Shown: positions 18,272 to 27,009 of the stretch, in pieces
Layout: each line of letters begins with the position of its first letter
Position numbering within the stretch: the stretch's first letter is position 1
NCBI GenBank assembly: GCA_000733415.1
Contig: KL662191.1
Span: 3,207,449-3,271,448, forward strand
Direction: 5' to 3'
DNA: 64,000 nucleotides
Origin: [Leptolyngbya] sp. JSC-1
GTDB lineage: Bacteria; Cyanobacteriota; Cyanobacteriia; Elainellales; Elainellaceae
Notes under the pieces: generated by a model
What the model was told of the DNA's origin: nothing
The model's input: the letters and a program-made list of their open reading frames with translations, nothing else
Databases searched by the model: none
Position numbers and translations under genes: made by a program

Positions 18272-19339
18272 ATGGCGAAGCAAAAGGGAAAAGCACTGCC
18301 ATCCACATTGATCATCCGGTCCGGGCGATGGGTTTGGACTACCATGTGGCATCTCATGATGTCTCAAATGGCTCCCCGCAGTAAAGCAGGAGAATATCTG
18401 CGGCCAGAAAGCCAATTTCGCAATCTTGTCCTACCGTCAGAAGCATTGGTCAATCCCTCTACCGATTCAGCCAATTCAAGTGCTGAGGTTTATCCTGCCG
18501 CCGCCGGGCGCTATCGCCTAGTGGTGGGCTGGGGCTGCCCTTGGGCACATCGAACGCTAGTGACACGGGCACTGAAGGGGCTAGAAGATGCCATTCCGGT
18601 CACATTTGTGGCTCCCTCGCCGGAAGCGGGCGGTTGGATCTTTGAACAGCCAGAGGAGGGCTGTCAGTCACTGCGGGATCTGTACCAGCTAGCGCAACCG
18701 GACTATACGGGACGCTGCACCGTCCCTGTTCTCTGGGACACTCAGCAGCAGCAAATTGTCAATAACGAGAGTGCAGAGATTATCGTCATCCTGAACGAGG
18801 CGTTTAACCAATTTGCCAAACAGCCTGAACTCGATCTCTATCCTGAAGACAAACGCGAGGAGATCAATGACTGGAATGAAAAAATCTATCACGCATTGAA
18901 CAACGGCGTCTACCGCTGCGGATTCGCTCAGAGTCAATCGGCCTATGAAACTGCATGTAATCAGTTGTTTCAGACTTTAGATCAGATCGACGCAGTACTG
19001 GAGCACCAGCGGTATCTCTGCGGCAATACCGTCACGCTTGCGGATGTGCGCCTGTTTCCAACCCTATTTCGCTTCGATAGCGTTTACTACAGTTTATTCA
19101 AGTGCAATCGTCGCCGAATTCAGGATTACCCAAATCTAAGCGGCTATTTGCGTGATCTCTATCAGCTTTCGGGCGTGGCCACCACCTGCAACTTGGCAGC
19201 CGTGAAGCGCGACTACTACGGTAACTTATTTCCACTGAATCCAAGCGGCATCATTCCCCTGGGACCAGACCTGAATCTATCCGAACCCCACGGACGCGAC
19301 TCGCTGCATCAATCGGCTCAAATTCCTGTTTTAGAGTAG
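18272..19339 (+). CDS. Xi-class glutathione transferase (glutathionyl-hydroquinone reductase)
   Basis: Reduces S-glutathionyl-hydroquinones, helping to keep quinones recyclable. The 355 residues hold the family active-site motif GWGCPWAHRT, with Cys89 as the catalytic residue, rather than the Tyr or Ser of ordinary GSTs. The C-terminal helical GST domain (about 190-310; NDWNEKIYHALNNGVYRCGFAQS, VTLADVRLFPTLFRFD) is typical of YqjG/ECM4 enzymes. The N-terminal 60 residues before the thioredoxin fold are longer than in the E. coli enzyme. It is monocistronic as far as can be seen. Confidence 0.88.
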   Translation: MAKQKGKALPSTLIIRSGRWVWTTMWHLMMSQMAPRSKAGEYLRPESQFRNLVLPSEALVNPSTDSANSSAEVYPAAAGRYRLVVGWGCPWAHRTLVTRALKGLEDAIPVTFVAPSPEAGGWIFEQPEEGCQSLRDLYQLAQPDYTGRCTVPVLWDTQQQQIVNNESAEIIVILNEAFNQFAKQPELDLYPEDKREEINDWNEKIYHALNNGVYRCGFAQSQSAYETACNQLFQTLDQIDAVLEHQRYLCGNTVTLADVRLFPTLFRFDSVYYSLFKCNRRRIQDYPNLSGYLRDLYQLSGVATTCNLAAVKRDYYGNLFPLNPSGIIPLGPDLNLSEPHGRDSLHQSAQIPVLE

Positions 19340-19495
19340 ATTTCTCACGAGAAACCGAACCTGCTCTGCCCGATCTGCGTTCGTCCCAAACCGGAAAGCT
19401 GAGCTAAACTTTCGGGAGAGATAAAATCGCTGGAACGATCAATCAGCAGGTCTGACGGGCAGGACGAGCCAATCACTTTGCAAACGGGAAAGAGT

Positions 19496-19819
19496 ATGAA
19501 GCAAACGGCCTTGAACCTCCTTGGGTGTTCTAGTTTTTCAGCCCTTGTTTTGCTAGGTCAGACAGCCCAAGCCGACGTGATGCCCACCCAGGATGGCATG
19601 CCTGCCAGCCCACTATATGCTGGCTATATTACGGCTCCGCAACCTGCTGTTTTAGAGTCATCCCTACCTCGGACGGGCTGTAGCTGCCAGGATGCGTTGT
19701 TAGATGCCAATAGCGATGAAGTTGGTGACCTCGCCATTGACCAGTTGGGCTGCGACTGTGCAGGATGCCGCAATATTGTGATGCAAATGGCACAGGCTGA
19801 ACCGCAGCTTAATCCATAG
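19496..19819 (+). CDS. Small secreted Cys-rich protein, function unknown
   Basis: 107 residues from the ATG at 19496, preferred over a TTG at 19478 because GGGAAAG sits just upstream. A signal peptide is clear (MKQTALNLLGCSSFSALVLL, cleavage near AQA-D). The mature protein has two Cys clusters: CSCQD, and CDCAGC about 30 residues later, with an acidic stretch between (DANSDEVGDLAIDQ). The five Cys could bind a metal or form disulfides in the periplasm or lumen. I do not recognise the family. The gene faces argZ tail-to-tail. Confidence 0.65.
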   Translation: MKQTALNLLGCSSFSALVLLGQTAQADVMPTQDGMPASPLYAGYITAPQPAVLESSLPRTGCSCQDALLDANSDEVGDLAIDQLGCDCAGCRNIVMQMAQAEPQLNP

Positions 19820-19848
19820 CGCCATTCAGTCGTGGCAATGACCAACCC

Positions 19849-19870
19849 AAAAGGGGCAGCCAACTGCCCC
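19849..19870 (-). terminator. Rho-independent terminator of argZ
   Basis: A GGGGCAG/CTGCCCC stem with a 4-nt loop; on the minus strand it is followed by TTTT. It lies 50 nt past the argZ stop and about 30 nt past the stop of the Cys-rich gene, so it may also stall transcription from the other side. Confidence 0.65.
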
Positions 19871-19920
19871 ACAGAACTTGAACCAAGCTAGCTAGTAATT
19901 GAATTTCCAGCTTAGCGCCT

Positions 19921-22056
19921 CTAATGCACCGTTTGTACTACCTGAGCGAGCTGGTAAGGACTGGTCAACTTACCCAACTGCTGCACCAACAGGCTGAGGA
20001 ACAGGCCGACATCGGTGACAATGCCCACAGACTCTACCGAACCCCGGTCGCTGAGTTTAGTGACTACTGCGGGGTTGATGTCCACGCAAACCATCTTCAC
20101 ACCCGCTGGGGTCATATTGCCAACGCCAATCGAGTGCAGCATCGAGGACAGCATCAGAATCATGTCCGCTCCTTGGATTAAGCGAGCATAGTCGGCTTGG
20201 GCTGCCAGCAGGTCCATTTGCGTATCCGGCAGAGGGCCGTCATCCCGAATCGAACCGGCTAGCGAGAAGGGCACATTGTGCTTCACGCACTCGTAAAAAA
20301 TGCCGCTGGTCAGCACTCCCTGCTCCACTGCCTTGGCAATACTGCCGCAGCGCCGAATCGTGTTGATCGCCTTCAGGTGGTGACGATGCCCACCTCGGAC
20401 AGAAACGCCTCGCTGCATATCAACCCCCAATGAAGTGCCCATCAGTGCTTGCTCAATGTCATGGACGGCGATCGCATTTCCACCCAGCAGCGCCTGCACA
20501 TAGCCTTCGCGGATCAGACGAGACAGGTGTTCGGCACCGCCCGTGTGGATCACCACTGGTCCAGCCACCACCACCATCTTGCCGCCCCGGTCACGGATTT
20601 GGCGCAGTTCCCAGGCAATTTGTTCAACGACTAGCTCTACGCGCCGCTCGCTAGAAACCCCCGAACCCATAAAGCTGAATTCCTTGTCGTTGGCAGTCCG
20701 CACTTCCCGCGATTCGGTCTTACGCACGGTGCGAATACCTTCAACCCCAACTACCACACGGTCCCCCTTACGCAAATCCCGCAGCAGCTTGCATTCCGCT
20801 ACCACACCTTCTGGAGTTTGAGAAACCACAATTGCTCCGTCCATGCGCTGGTTCTGGACCCGCACCCACTCACAGTTGACCCGCACCTCGGTGGGGTAAA
20901 TCGTGGTGACATAGAAATCATCGGGTGCCACACCATCCTGAGTCACGATTTCTAGCGGGTTGTCACAAACTTCTTGCGGCGGTGCTACCGCTCCCAGATC
21001 GATCAACTGCGACATGATTTTTTCCATCACGTCGTGGGATGGTGCCGTGACCCGGATCTCTGCAGAGGAGGTACTTTGCTTTTGTTCACCCAAGTGGAAG
21101 TTCAACACCTGGAAGCTACCGCCGCCTTCACTGACCAAATCCAACGCTCGGCTGATCAACCCCGAATCCAGCAGGTGGCCTTGCAGTTGAATCGTGCGGC
21201 TCTCGATTGTAGCAGCGGCATGGTGCAAAGGCTGAACTGATTCGGTCACGCGCAGGGTTAGGCATTTGGCGGCTCCACCTGCTTTCAAGAATTCCGTCAG
21301 CGGCGTTTCTACGATTCGGAAGCCCACCTGCTCTAGCCGCTGTTTTAGGTCATCGCTGGCTTTGTTCATGATGATGACGCGATCGATGTTGACCGCATTA
21401 CAAGCAAAATTGACCGCATCAGGTTCATCAACGGCAATTCGCTTGTGCTCAGGAACACGCATTTCGATCAGGCGATTCGAGTAAGAGTCAAACGCGGGCG
21501 GATAATAGAGCAAATAGCCATTTGCCAGCGGGCAGAAGCAGGTATCAAGGTGATAGAACCGCTCGTCCATCAACCGCAACGACAGCACTTCGATATCCAA
21601 CCATTTGGCCAGATAGGGATGAGAGTCGAGTTCAGAACGAAATCCATATCCAGCCCAGAGCCAGCGGCCTTCGCGGTCGAGCAGGGCATCTCCGGCTCCT
21701 TCAAACGGCAAGTCTTTGGGCAGCGTATGAACCGTAAAACCATTCTGTTCAAACCACTGCTGGAAGAACGGTTCTTCGCCTTGACGCTCTTTGTGATAGA
21801 AGCGGCTCAAAACAACGGTGTTCTCTAGAACCAAACCAGCATTGGCCGTGAATACCATATCGGGCACACCAAGCTGCGGCTCAACCAAGTCCACGACGGC
21901 GTGTTCCTTCATCACATGGAACAATTTTTGCCATTGCTCCACAGCGCGATCGCGGGACGATTTATGCACATTTCCTTCCATCCACGGATTAATCACATAA
22001 TCCACGTCGTAATAGGTGGGAGGACACATCAGAAAACGGATTGAAGCTGTACTCAT
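19921..22056 (-). CDS. argZ: Arginine dihydrolase / ornithine cyclodeaminase-type fusion (ArgZ/AgrE)
   Basis: Converts arginine to ornithine, CO2 and two ammonia in cyanobacterial nitrogen remobilisation; the C-terminal part of AgrE-type enzymes can carry ornithine on to proline. 711 residues from the ATG at 22056 (a TTG two codons upstream is less likely). The N-terminal guanidine-group-modifying domain (1-275) shows FTANAGLVLEN, FEGAGDALL, FYHLDTCFCPL and the catalytic Cys265 in GGAAKCLTLRV. The middle and C-terminal parts match the TIGR00300/LOR-SDH family (VNCEWVRVQNQRMDGAIV, GVDMQRGVSVRGGHRHHLKAI, PAGVKMVCVDINPAVVTKL). All expected regions are present. It is divergent from the tab2-like gene. 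Confidence 0.93.
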   Translation of the reverse strand: MSTASIRFLMCPPTYYDVDYVINPWMEGNVHKSSRDRAVEQWQKLFHVMKEHAVVDLVEPQLGVPDMVFTANAGLVLENTVVLSRFYHKERQGEEPFFQQWFEQNGFTVHTLPKDLPFEGAGDALLDREGRWLWAGYGFRSELDSHPYLAKWLDIEVLSLRLMDERFYHLDTCFCPLANGYLLYYPPAFDSYSNRLIEMRVPEHKRIAVDEPDAVNFACNAVNIDRVIIMNKASDDLKQRLEQVGFRIVETPLTEFLKAGGAAKCLTLRVTESVQPLHHAAATIESRTIQLQGHLLDSGLISRALDLVSEGGGSFQVLNFHLGEQKQSTSSAEIRVTAPSHDVMEKIMSQLIDLGAVAPPQEVCDNPLEIVTQDGVAPDDFYVTTIYPTEVRVNCEWVRVQNQRMDGAIVVSQTPEGVVAECKLLRDLRKGDRVVVGVEGIRTVRKTESREVRTANDKEFSFMGSGVSSERRVELVVEQIAWELRQIRDRGGKMVVVAGPVVIHTGGAEHLSRLIREGYVQALLGGNAIAVHDIEQALMGTSLGVDMQRGVSVRGGHRHHLKAINTIRRCGSIAKAVEQGVLTSGIFYECVKHNVPFSLAGSIRDDGPLPDTQMDLLAAQADYARLIQGADMILMLSSMLHSIGVGNMTPAGVKMVCVDINPAVVTKLSDRGSVESVGIVTDVGLFLSLLVQQLGKLTSPYQLAQVVQTVH

Positions 22057-22376
22057 AATCAATTCAGTCGTGTAATGTGGAAGCAGTCATTTGAGAAGCA
22101 ATGGAACCAACTTTCAAAGGGTCGTCTTGACAGAGACTCGCAGCCAAACTCTGTTACCCGTTTCCATTCATTTGCTTGCTATTCGCTTAAGTACCTGAAA
22201 TCTCGTCTAAGTACTTGAATTAGGGGTTGCAAATTGGTTAAAAAAGCTGAGAAAGCCAACTATCTATCTTATTACGGTAGCGAATTTAGATTCGGATAAG
22301 ATTAGCGTGACGAGTCAGGAATTCATGACGCTAATGGAACGCTGTAGCTGACCGGGAAAACGCGAGGAGTAAATGA
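22057..22376. other. Divergent argZ / tab2 promoter region
   Basis: 320 nt without a gene. It contains a near-perfect direct repeat TAAGTAC[C/T]TGAA at about 22188 and 22208, a 20-bp spacing that places both copies on one face of the helix, as for a dimeric regulator. No NtcA consensus was found. No hairpin terminator is visible. Confidence 0.5.
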
Positions 22377-23225
22377 ATGAGCGTCTGGCAGGTTGATTTT
22401 TATCGCCGCCCTTTAAAAGATGAGATGGGAAACCCATTGTGGGAGCTTGTGGCCTGTGATCCGACCCGTAGCTTCACAGCCCAAGCCTTTTGTGCCCAGT
22501 CGGAAGCAACCGCAAACTGGCTGACCCAGCAGCTCAAGGAATTTGCAACGCGAACCAATGCCCTACCCCAGCAGATTCAAGTGTTTCGTCCGCAGGCCGT
22601 GAGTTTGCTTCAAGCTGCCTGTCAACCACTGGAAATCAGCGTCACGCCAACTCGCCACACCCCAGCCCTCAAGCAATTCCTCCACCAACGAGCGGCCCAA
22701 TACTCTACTCTATCCGGCTATACCGGCCAACCCTACCATCCCACTGAACTGGAAAAGCCACCCCCCGTTCCTCTACCAGAAAACCTTTGGGGAGATCGCT
22801 GGCAGTTTGCTGCCCTTGCAGCTGGAGATCTGGTACCCGCTTTTCAAAATCGACCCATTCCTGTGCGAGAAATGCCGGAAGCGCTGTTTCCCATCCACCT
22901 GCAAATTCCTTCGACTGCACCAGTTCCGGGAGTCATTATTGAAGCAGGCCGCCGCTCGATGCCGCTAGCTCGTTGGTTGCAGCAGATCCAACCCGTAGCC
23001 CTTAACTATATTCCTGGTGATCCAGATGGGTTGATCTTGGAAGCTGGACTGGTGGATCGCTGGGTGCTAACTACCTTCACCGATGCTGATGTCATTACTG
23101 CCGCTAAGACCTTCCAATCGCGACAGCAGGCCGCCAAAGGTTTACATTTTCTGCTCGTTCAACCCGACGACTCTGGTATGACCTACAGCGGGTTTTGGTT
23201 ACTGAACAGCGACGAGGTAATTTAA
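22377..23225 (+). CDS. tab2: Tab2/Atab2-family RNA-binding protein
   Basis: Homologue of the chloroplast factor Tab2/ATAB2, which binds psaB mRNA and promotes photosystem I reaction-centre translation. 282 residues with the family N terminus WQVDFYRRPLKDEMGNPLWEL and the central PENLWGDRWQFAALAAGDL; the C terminus DSGMTYSGFWLL is also typical. No signal peptide or membrane helix, so cytoplasmic. It is transcribed away from argZ and converges on the GT2-TPR gene. Confidence 0.85.
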   Translation: MSVWQVDFYRRPLKDEMGNPLWELVACDPTRSFTAQAFCAQSEATANWLTQQLKEFATRTNALPQQIQVFRPQAVSLLQAACQPLEISVTPTRHTPALKQFLHQRAAQYSTLSGYTGQPYHPTELEKPPPVPLPENLWGDRWQFAALAAGDLVPAFQNRPIPVREMPEALFPIHLQIPSTAPVPGVIIEAGRRSMPLARWLQQIQPVALNYIPGDPDGLILEAGLVDRWVLTTFTDADVITAAKTFQSRQQAAKGLHFLLVQPDDSGMTYSGFWLLNSDEVI

Positions 23226-23245
23226 CCGTAGACTAGCCCTTTCCC

Positions 23246-25312
23246 TCAACCCTCAACGAACGCTTGCAGCGCTTTATTATTTGGGAAATAGGATAATCCG
23301 ATTTGGGCAGCCGCTTTTGCCCGGTCTGGTTGTTGCAACTGGGTCCAGGCTTGGCATTGAAGAATGTAGGCGAGAAGTCGTTTAGGATTGGGTTTCAGGG
23401 CATGGTCAAGTTCCTGCAATGCGACCTCGTATTCCTCAAGCTGCACGTAACTGTTCGCTAGCTGTACCCGAATGCCTGCATCGTTGGGATAGTAGGTCAG
23501 GCCAGTCAGGGCAACCGCTTTGGCTTGTTCTGGTTGCTGCAAATGAATCAAGGCTAAACATTTGTGAATGTAAGCACCAGACCGGCCTGGATCGTGCTGC
23601 AATGCTTGGTCAAAGGCTTGAATCGCCGCCTCATACTCAGCAAGATGAAAATGGCTAATGCCTAACTGCGTCCGAATGCCCGCATCGTTGGGATAGTAGG
23701 CCAGGCCAGTTAGGGCAATCGCTTTGGCCTGTTCTGGTTGCTGCTGCTTGTTGAGCAGTTGACAGGTATGGAAGTAGGCAAGGGCTTGATGCGGATTCAG
23801 TTCAAGCGTTTGAGTCAAGAAGCACAGCGCCTTTTCGGCCTCTCCGAGGTGAACTGCACTCAATCCTGCTTGCAAATAGCTTGTTGGTTCATACGGCTGA
23901 AGCTGAATCAGTTGTTCATAGGCTACGAGAGCTGCTTGGTGATTGCCCAGTCGGACCTGCAGTTGGGCTAATTGTTGCAGGAGGGGAATCCTGCGCTTCC
24001 GATCTCGTTCCAACGCTGTTTGAAGAACGGCAATGGCAGCCTCTGGCTGATTCATCTGAAGTTTAATTTCTGCCAGCCGCGTCAGCAAATTTGCCGACAG
24101 GGGCGAACGAGCCAGCCTAGCCTCAAGCACGGGTTCTGCGATCGCCAGTTTGCCTTGGGCAATTAACGCATCGGCATATAGCTCAATATATTCCTCGGTA
24201 TAGGCTTCCGGCGGTTGGCTGAGCAGCAGCAACTCTTCGACAACATCCCACTCACCCTTTTGTCCAAAGCATCGTGCCAGGGCTAGCCGCACTTTACTGT
24301 CCCACGGTCGCTGCCCAAATAGCTTCAACCAGCGGGCCTTGGCTTTACCAGGACTAATTTGGCCGACATGCTGCAGACAGTAAAGCTCTAGTGCCGTACA
24401 TTGCTCATCCGTGAGGCCAATCAGGGCAGTGCTTAGGTCTGCTCGCTCCAGCCATACCGTCGGGGGCGGTACCTGCTCCGCGTCGATCTGCTGGTTCTCC
24501 ATTCGATGCAGGCGCAGCAATTCCTCCAGGGTTTTAACAGAGGAGGTATCTACGTAATCGAGCAGGATCGAGTTATCGTAGGACAAGTTGCGCCACAGGT
24601 AGGACAGAAAATTATCCGCCTCGCTCCTTTCTAGCCACTGTACTAGTTCGTTCAGCCGGACGTCTGGTGGATCAGTCTGTCGTTCTGGAGCTGCAAAATG
24701 AATACAGGTCGGAAGCAGTAGACTAGCGCGCTTGGTTTCGGCATTAACAAATTTTGACCACAGATACAAATCGGTATAACAGCCAACTGGTGTGGTTTCC
24801 CAACCTTTGGGCAGGGCGAGGTAGGCCGCCCGCGTATGCCCTCCAAACGATAGGCCAAACCCACTTTGAATCAGTTGTCTGATCAGCGTGTTTAAACTCG
24901 GTGAATGCAGGTTGGCCAATAGCGCGTTTAAGGTGCCATCGACATGCACATTGATATGCAGAGTATGCACAAAATCAACCCTTTGCAGCGCGCGTGTCAT
25001 TACCTCTAAGTGATGCGGCAGCCAGATATCATCGTCCGCCAAGTAGCAGATGTAGGGCGTCTTGATCGTGGTGCGGATCAGTTCATCTCGGTAGATCTCA
25101 CCGTGTCGTGGACCTTTGGGGTAGTCAACATAGTGAATGCGGGAATCGGCAGCACACAGCTCGGTCATGATCTCCCGAGTGCGGTCGGGTACACCGTCAC
25201 CCACCACAAATATCTCAAAATCTTGAAACGTTTGCCGTTGAATACTAGCAATGGCAATGCGCAGCGTATCTTGATGATCGTGAGTTGGAATGAGGACAGA
25301 AACAGTAGCCAT
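23246..25312 (-). CDS. Family 2 glycosyltransferase fused to TPR repeats
   Basis: The N-terminal GT-A domain (1-250) begins VSVLIPTHDHQDTLRIAI and has the metal-binding YLADDDIWLPHHLEVM, so it should transfer a sugar from a nucleotide donor. The remaining 430 residues are TPR helices (typical spacing 34) that may organise a complex or bind the acceptor. Two consecutive TPR pairs are nearly identical: PEQAKA[IV]ALTGL[AT]YYPNDAGIR recurs 68 residues apart. It is the last gene of a leftward cluster with the Gfo/Idh/MocA (40 nt) and RmlC-like genes, suggesting surface polysaccharide or glycoprotein synthesis. Confidence 0.85.
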   Translation of the reverse strand: MATVSVLIPTHDHQDTLRIAIASIQRQTFQDFEIFVVGDGVPDRTREIMTELCAADSRIHYVDYPKGPRHGEIYRDELIRTTIKTPYICYLADDDIWLPHHLEVMTRALQRVDFVHTLHINVHVDGTLNALLANLHSPSLNTLIRQLIQSGFGLSFGGHTRAAYLALPKGWETTPVGCYTDLYLWSKFVNAETKRASLLLPTCIHFAAPERQTDPPDVRLNELVQWLERSEADNFLSYLWRNLSYDNSILLDYVDTSSVKTLEELLRLHRMENQQIDAEQVPPPTVWLERADLSTALIGLTDEQCTALELYCLQHVGQISPGKAKARWLKLFGQRPWDSKVRLALARCFGQKGEWDVVEELLLLSQPPEAYTEEYIELYADALIAQGKLAIAEPVLEARLARSPLSANLLTRLAEIKLQMNQPEAAIAVLQTALERDRKRRIPLLQQLAQLQVRLGNHQAALVAYEQLIQLQPYEPTSYLQAGLSAVHLGEAEKALCFLTQTLELNPHQALAYFHTCQLLNKQQQPEQAKAIALTGLAYYPNDAGIRTQLGISHFHLAEYEAAIQAFDQALQHDPGRSGAYIHKCLALIHLQQPEQAKAVALTGLTYYPNDAGIRVQLANSYVQLEEYEVALQELDHALKPNPKRLLAYILQCQAWTQLQQPDRAKAAAQIGLSYFPNNKALQAFVEG
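23410..23817 (-). repeat. 204-bp duplication inside the GT2-TPR gene (two TPR pairs)
   Basis: The segment around 23468-23545 recurs at 23672-23749 with few changes, exactly 204 bp (68 codons, two TPRs) apart. Boundaries are approximate. The close nucleotide match points to a recent in-frame duplication or gene conversion. Confidence 0.75.
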
Positions 25313-25352
25313 GAGTACTCAGTGGATAGGTGATGCGCTGCAAAAACTCGGT

Positions 25353-26261
25353 CTAGCGGGCCTCTCTAGCGAGTTGCCGTAGGATCGTAATCACCTCAAT
25401 CGAATGAACTGCATCGGCAGCAGTGGTCAGCGGTGGAGCACCACCTTGCAAAAACTGGCAGAACTGTCGCAACTCTAGCCACAGTGGCATTTCTGTAGAA
25501 ATTGGCAGAATTTCAGGGGCGTGATGCTTGGGCAACCCATTCCGGTACAGCTTAATATGATCTGCCAAGGACTCATCTAAAACCGCAACTCCGGTCTCAC
25601 AGGCCACACTCACGAGCCGATTAGCAACAGGCTGTCGGGCTGACACCTCAATCACAGCGCCGGGAGTCGTTCCCAAAAAAGCTGTTATGCCTTGCAGTTG
25701 TTCGCCAACAAACTCACCAAACGCCGCTCGCGGCGGCGGAATGGCACCCAAAATGTGAGCCACGATCGACAGGTCATGGGGAGCCAGAATCCACACGCCA
25801 TCGACATCTCGATGGGGATGGCCCCACTGCACACGCCGCGTTCGGATCAATTGCACCTTACCCAGCGTTGCTTGAGCCACGATCTGCCGCAAGGCTTCTA
25901 CGCCCGGATGATAGCGCCACTTGTCCATCACAAAAATTTGTTCAGGCGCTTTGGCAGCCAGAATCCGCGCCTGCTGCAGATCGGCGGTTAAAGGTTTTTC
26001 ACAAAAAATTGGACAATTGTAGCCGAGCAGTTGGCTCACCACCTCAAAATGCAGACTAGTTGGAACCGCAACCACAAAGCCATCCAAACTGTCTGGCAGC
26101 TCTTGTAGATCTATGATCGCCTTCGCACCAGCCTGAGTAGCCTTAGCAGCAGCGATCGGATTTGGGTCAGCAACAGTGACTTCGCAATCTAGAGACAGCA
26201 AATCGCGCAGGATGTTAGCACCCCAACGCCCGCAGCCAATTAATCCAATCCGTAGTGCCAT
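25353..26261 (-). CDS. Gfo/Idh/MocA-family oxidoreductase
   Basis: NAD(P)-dependent sugar dehydrogenase-like enzyme of 302 residues. The Rossmann fold opens with IGLIGCGRWGANILRDLL; the family motif CEKPLT and the segment WRYHPGVEALRQ follow. The C-terminal alpha/beta domain includes VWILAPHDLSIVAHIL, with the His expected near the substrate. The substrate is unknown. It lies 18 nt downstream of the RmlC-like gene and 40 nt upstream of the GT2-TPR gene, so the three probably act on the same nucleotide sugar or glycan. Confidence 0.85.
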   Translation of the reverse strand: MALRIGLIGCGRWGANILRDLLSLDCEVTVADPNPIAAAKATQAGAKAIIDLQELPDSLDGFVVAVPTSLHFEVVSQLLGYNCPIFCEKPLTADLQQARILAAKAPEQIFVMDKWRYHPGVEALRQIVAQATLGKVQLIRTRRVQWGHPHRDVDGVWILAPHDLSIVAHILGAIPPPRAAFGEFVGEQLQGITAFLGTTPGAVIEVSARQPVANRLVSVACETGVAVLDESLADHIKLYRNGLPKHHAPEILPISTEMPLWLELRQFCQFLQGGAPPLTTAADAVHSIEVITILRQLAREAR

Positions 26262-26279
26262 TGTCTGCTCCTCACATCC

Positions 26280-26831
26280 TCATACTGCTGCATGACAAGC
26301 GGCTGTATAGTCTAGGCACATTTGCTCGAAGCTACTCGCGGTGGTATCGCGCGCTGACAGCGAGGGATTTTGAGCTGGCCAAGGCAGGTTCAACACTGGA
26401 TCATCCCAGCGGCATCCCAGTTCATCCCTAATGTCCCAATAATGAGAGACGCCATATAACAACGTGGCCGGCTCCGGAAAGTAGAAACCGTGTGCCACTC
26501 CGTGAGGAATAAAAACGCCTTGCAGTTGCTGCCCAGTCAGTTCAATCAGCCAGCGAGCACCCCAAGTGGGGGAATCTTGACGGATATCGCATAGCCCCAA
26601 CAGCATTCGACCCTGTATCACAATCAAGTAATCTTCATGGGTTGGGTGGACATGGACACCTCGCAATACATCGGGTCTTGAATGGACCAAATTCCACTGA
26701 ACCGGAGGCTGGCCGAGTTGCCATTCCAAACGAAACAGCTCGGTGAGATCGCCGCGTGAATCGGGATGGGTTGTCAATGGAGTAAAGGTTACACCATCAG
26801 GTTCACCCCAAGAGAACTGAGGCTGTCGCAT
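26280..26831 (-). CDS. RmlC-like cupin, dTDP-sugar 3,5-epimerase family
   Basis: Cupin of 183 residues resembling dTDP-4-dehydrorhamnose 3,5-epimerase: DSRGDLTELFRLEW, then VLRGVHVHPTHEDYLIVIQG (equivalent of the RGLHxQ catalytic-His segment) and GVFIPHGVAHGFYF. The sequence RGVHVHPTHEDY differs from the canonical RGLHYQ, so it may be a 3- or 5-epimerase, or a sugar-binding relative, rather than true RmlC. No rmlA, rmlB or rmlD is nearby. First gene of the leftward sugar cluster. Confidence 0.75.
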   Translation of the reverse strand: MRQPQFSWGEPDGVTFTPLTTHPDSRGDLTELFRLEWQLGQPPVQWNLVHSRPDVLRGVHVHPTHEDYLIVIQGRMLLGLCDIRQDSPTWGARWLIELTGQQLQGVFIPHGVAHGFYFPEPATLLYGVSHYWDIRDELGCRWDDPVLNLPWPAQNPSLSARDTTASSFEQMCLDYTAACHAAV

Positions 26832-27009
26832 GGTTGTTTCTGCTCAGGTCCAATAACAGATCACTACTACTTAATCTATTTAGTTTTACCAGAATCAATT
26901 ACCAATTGAAGTCCTTTCAAAGCTTAATCAAAAGAGCCTTCCTCTGCCACCACAGCAAACAAGCGTGTAAAATGACTTGGCATTACTTTGGCATTACAGG
27001 AAGAAACTC

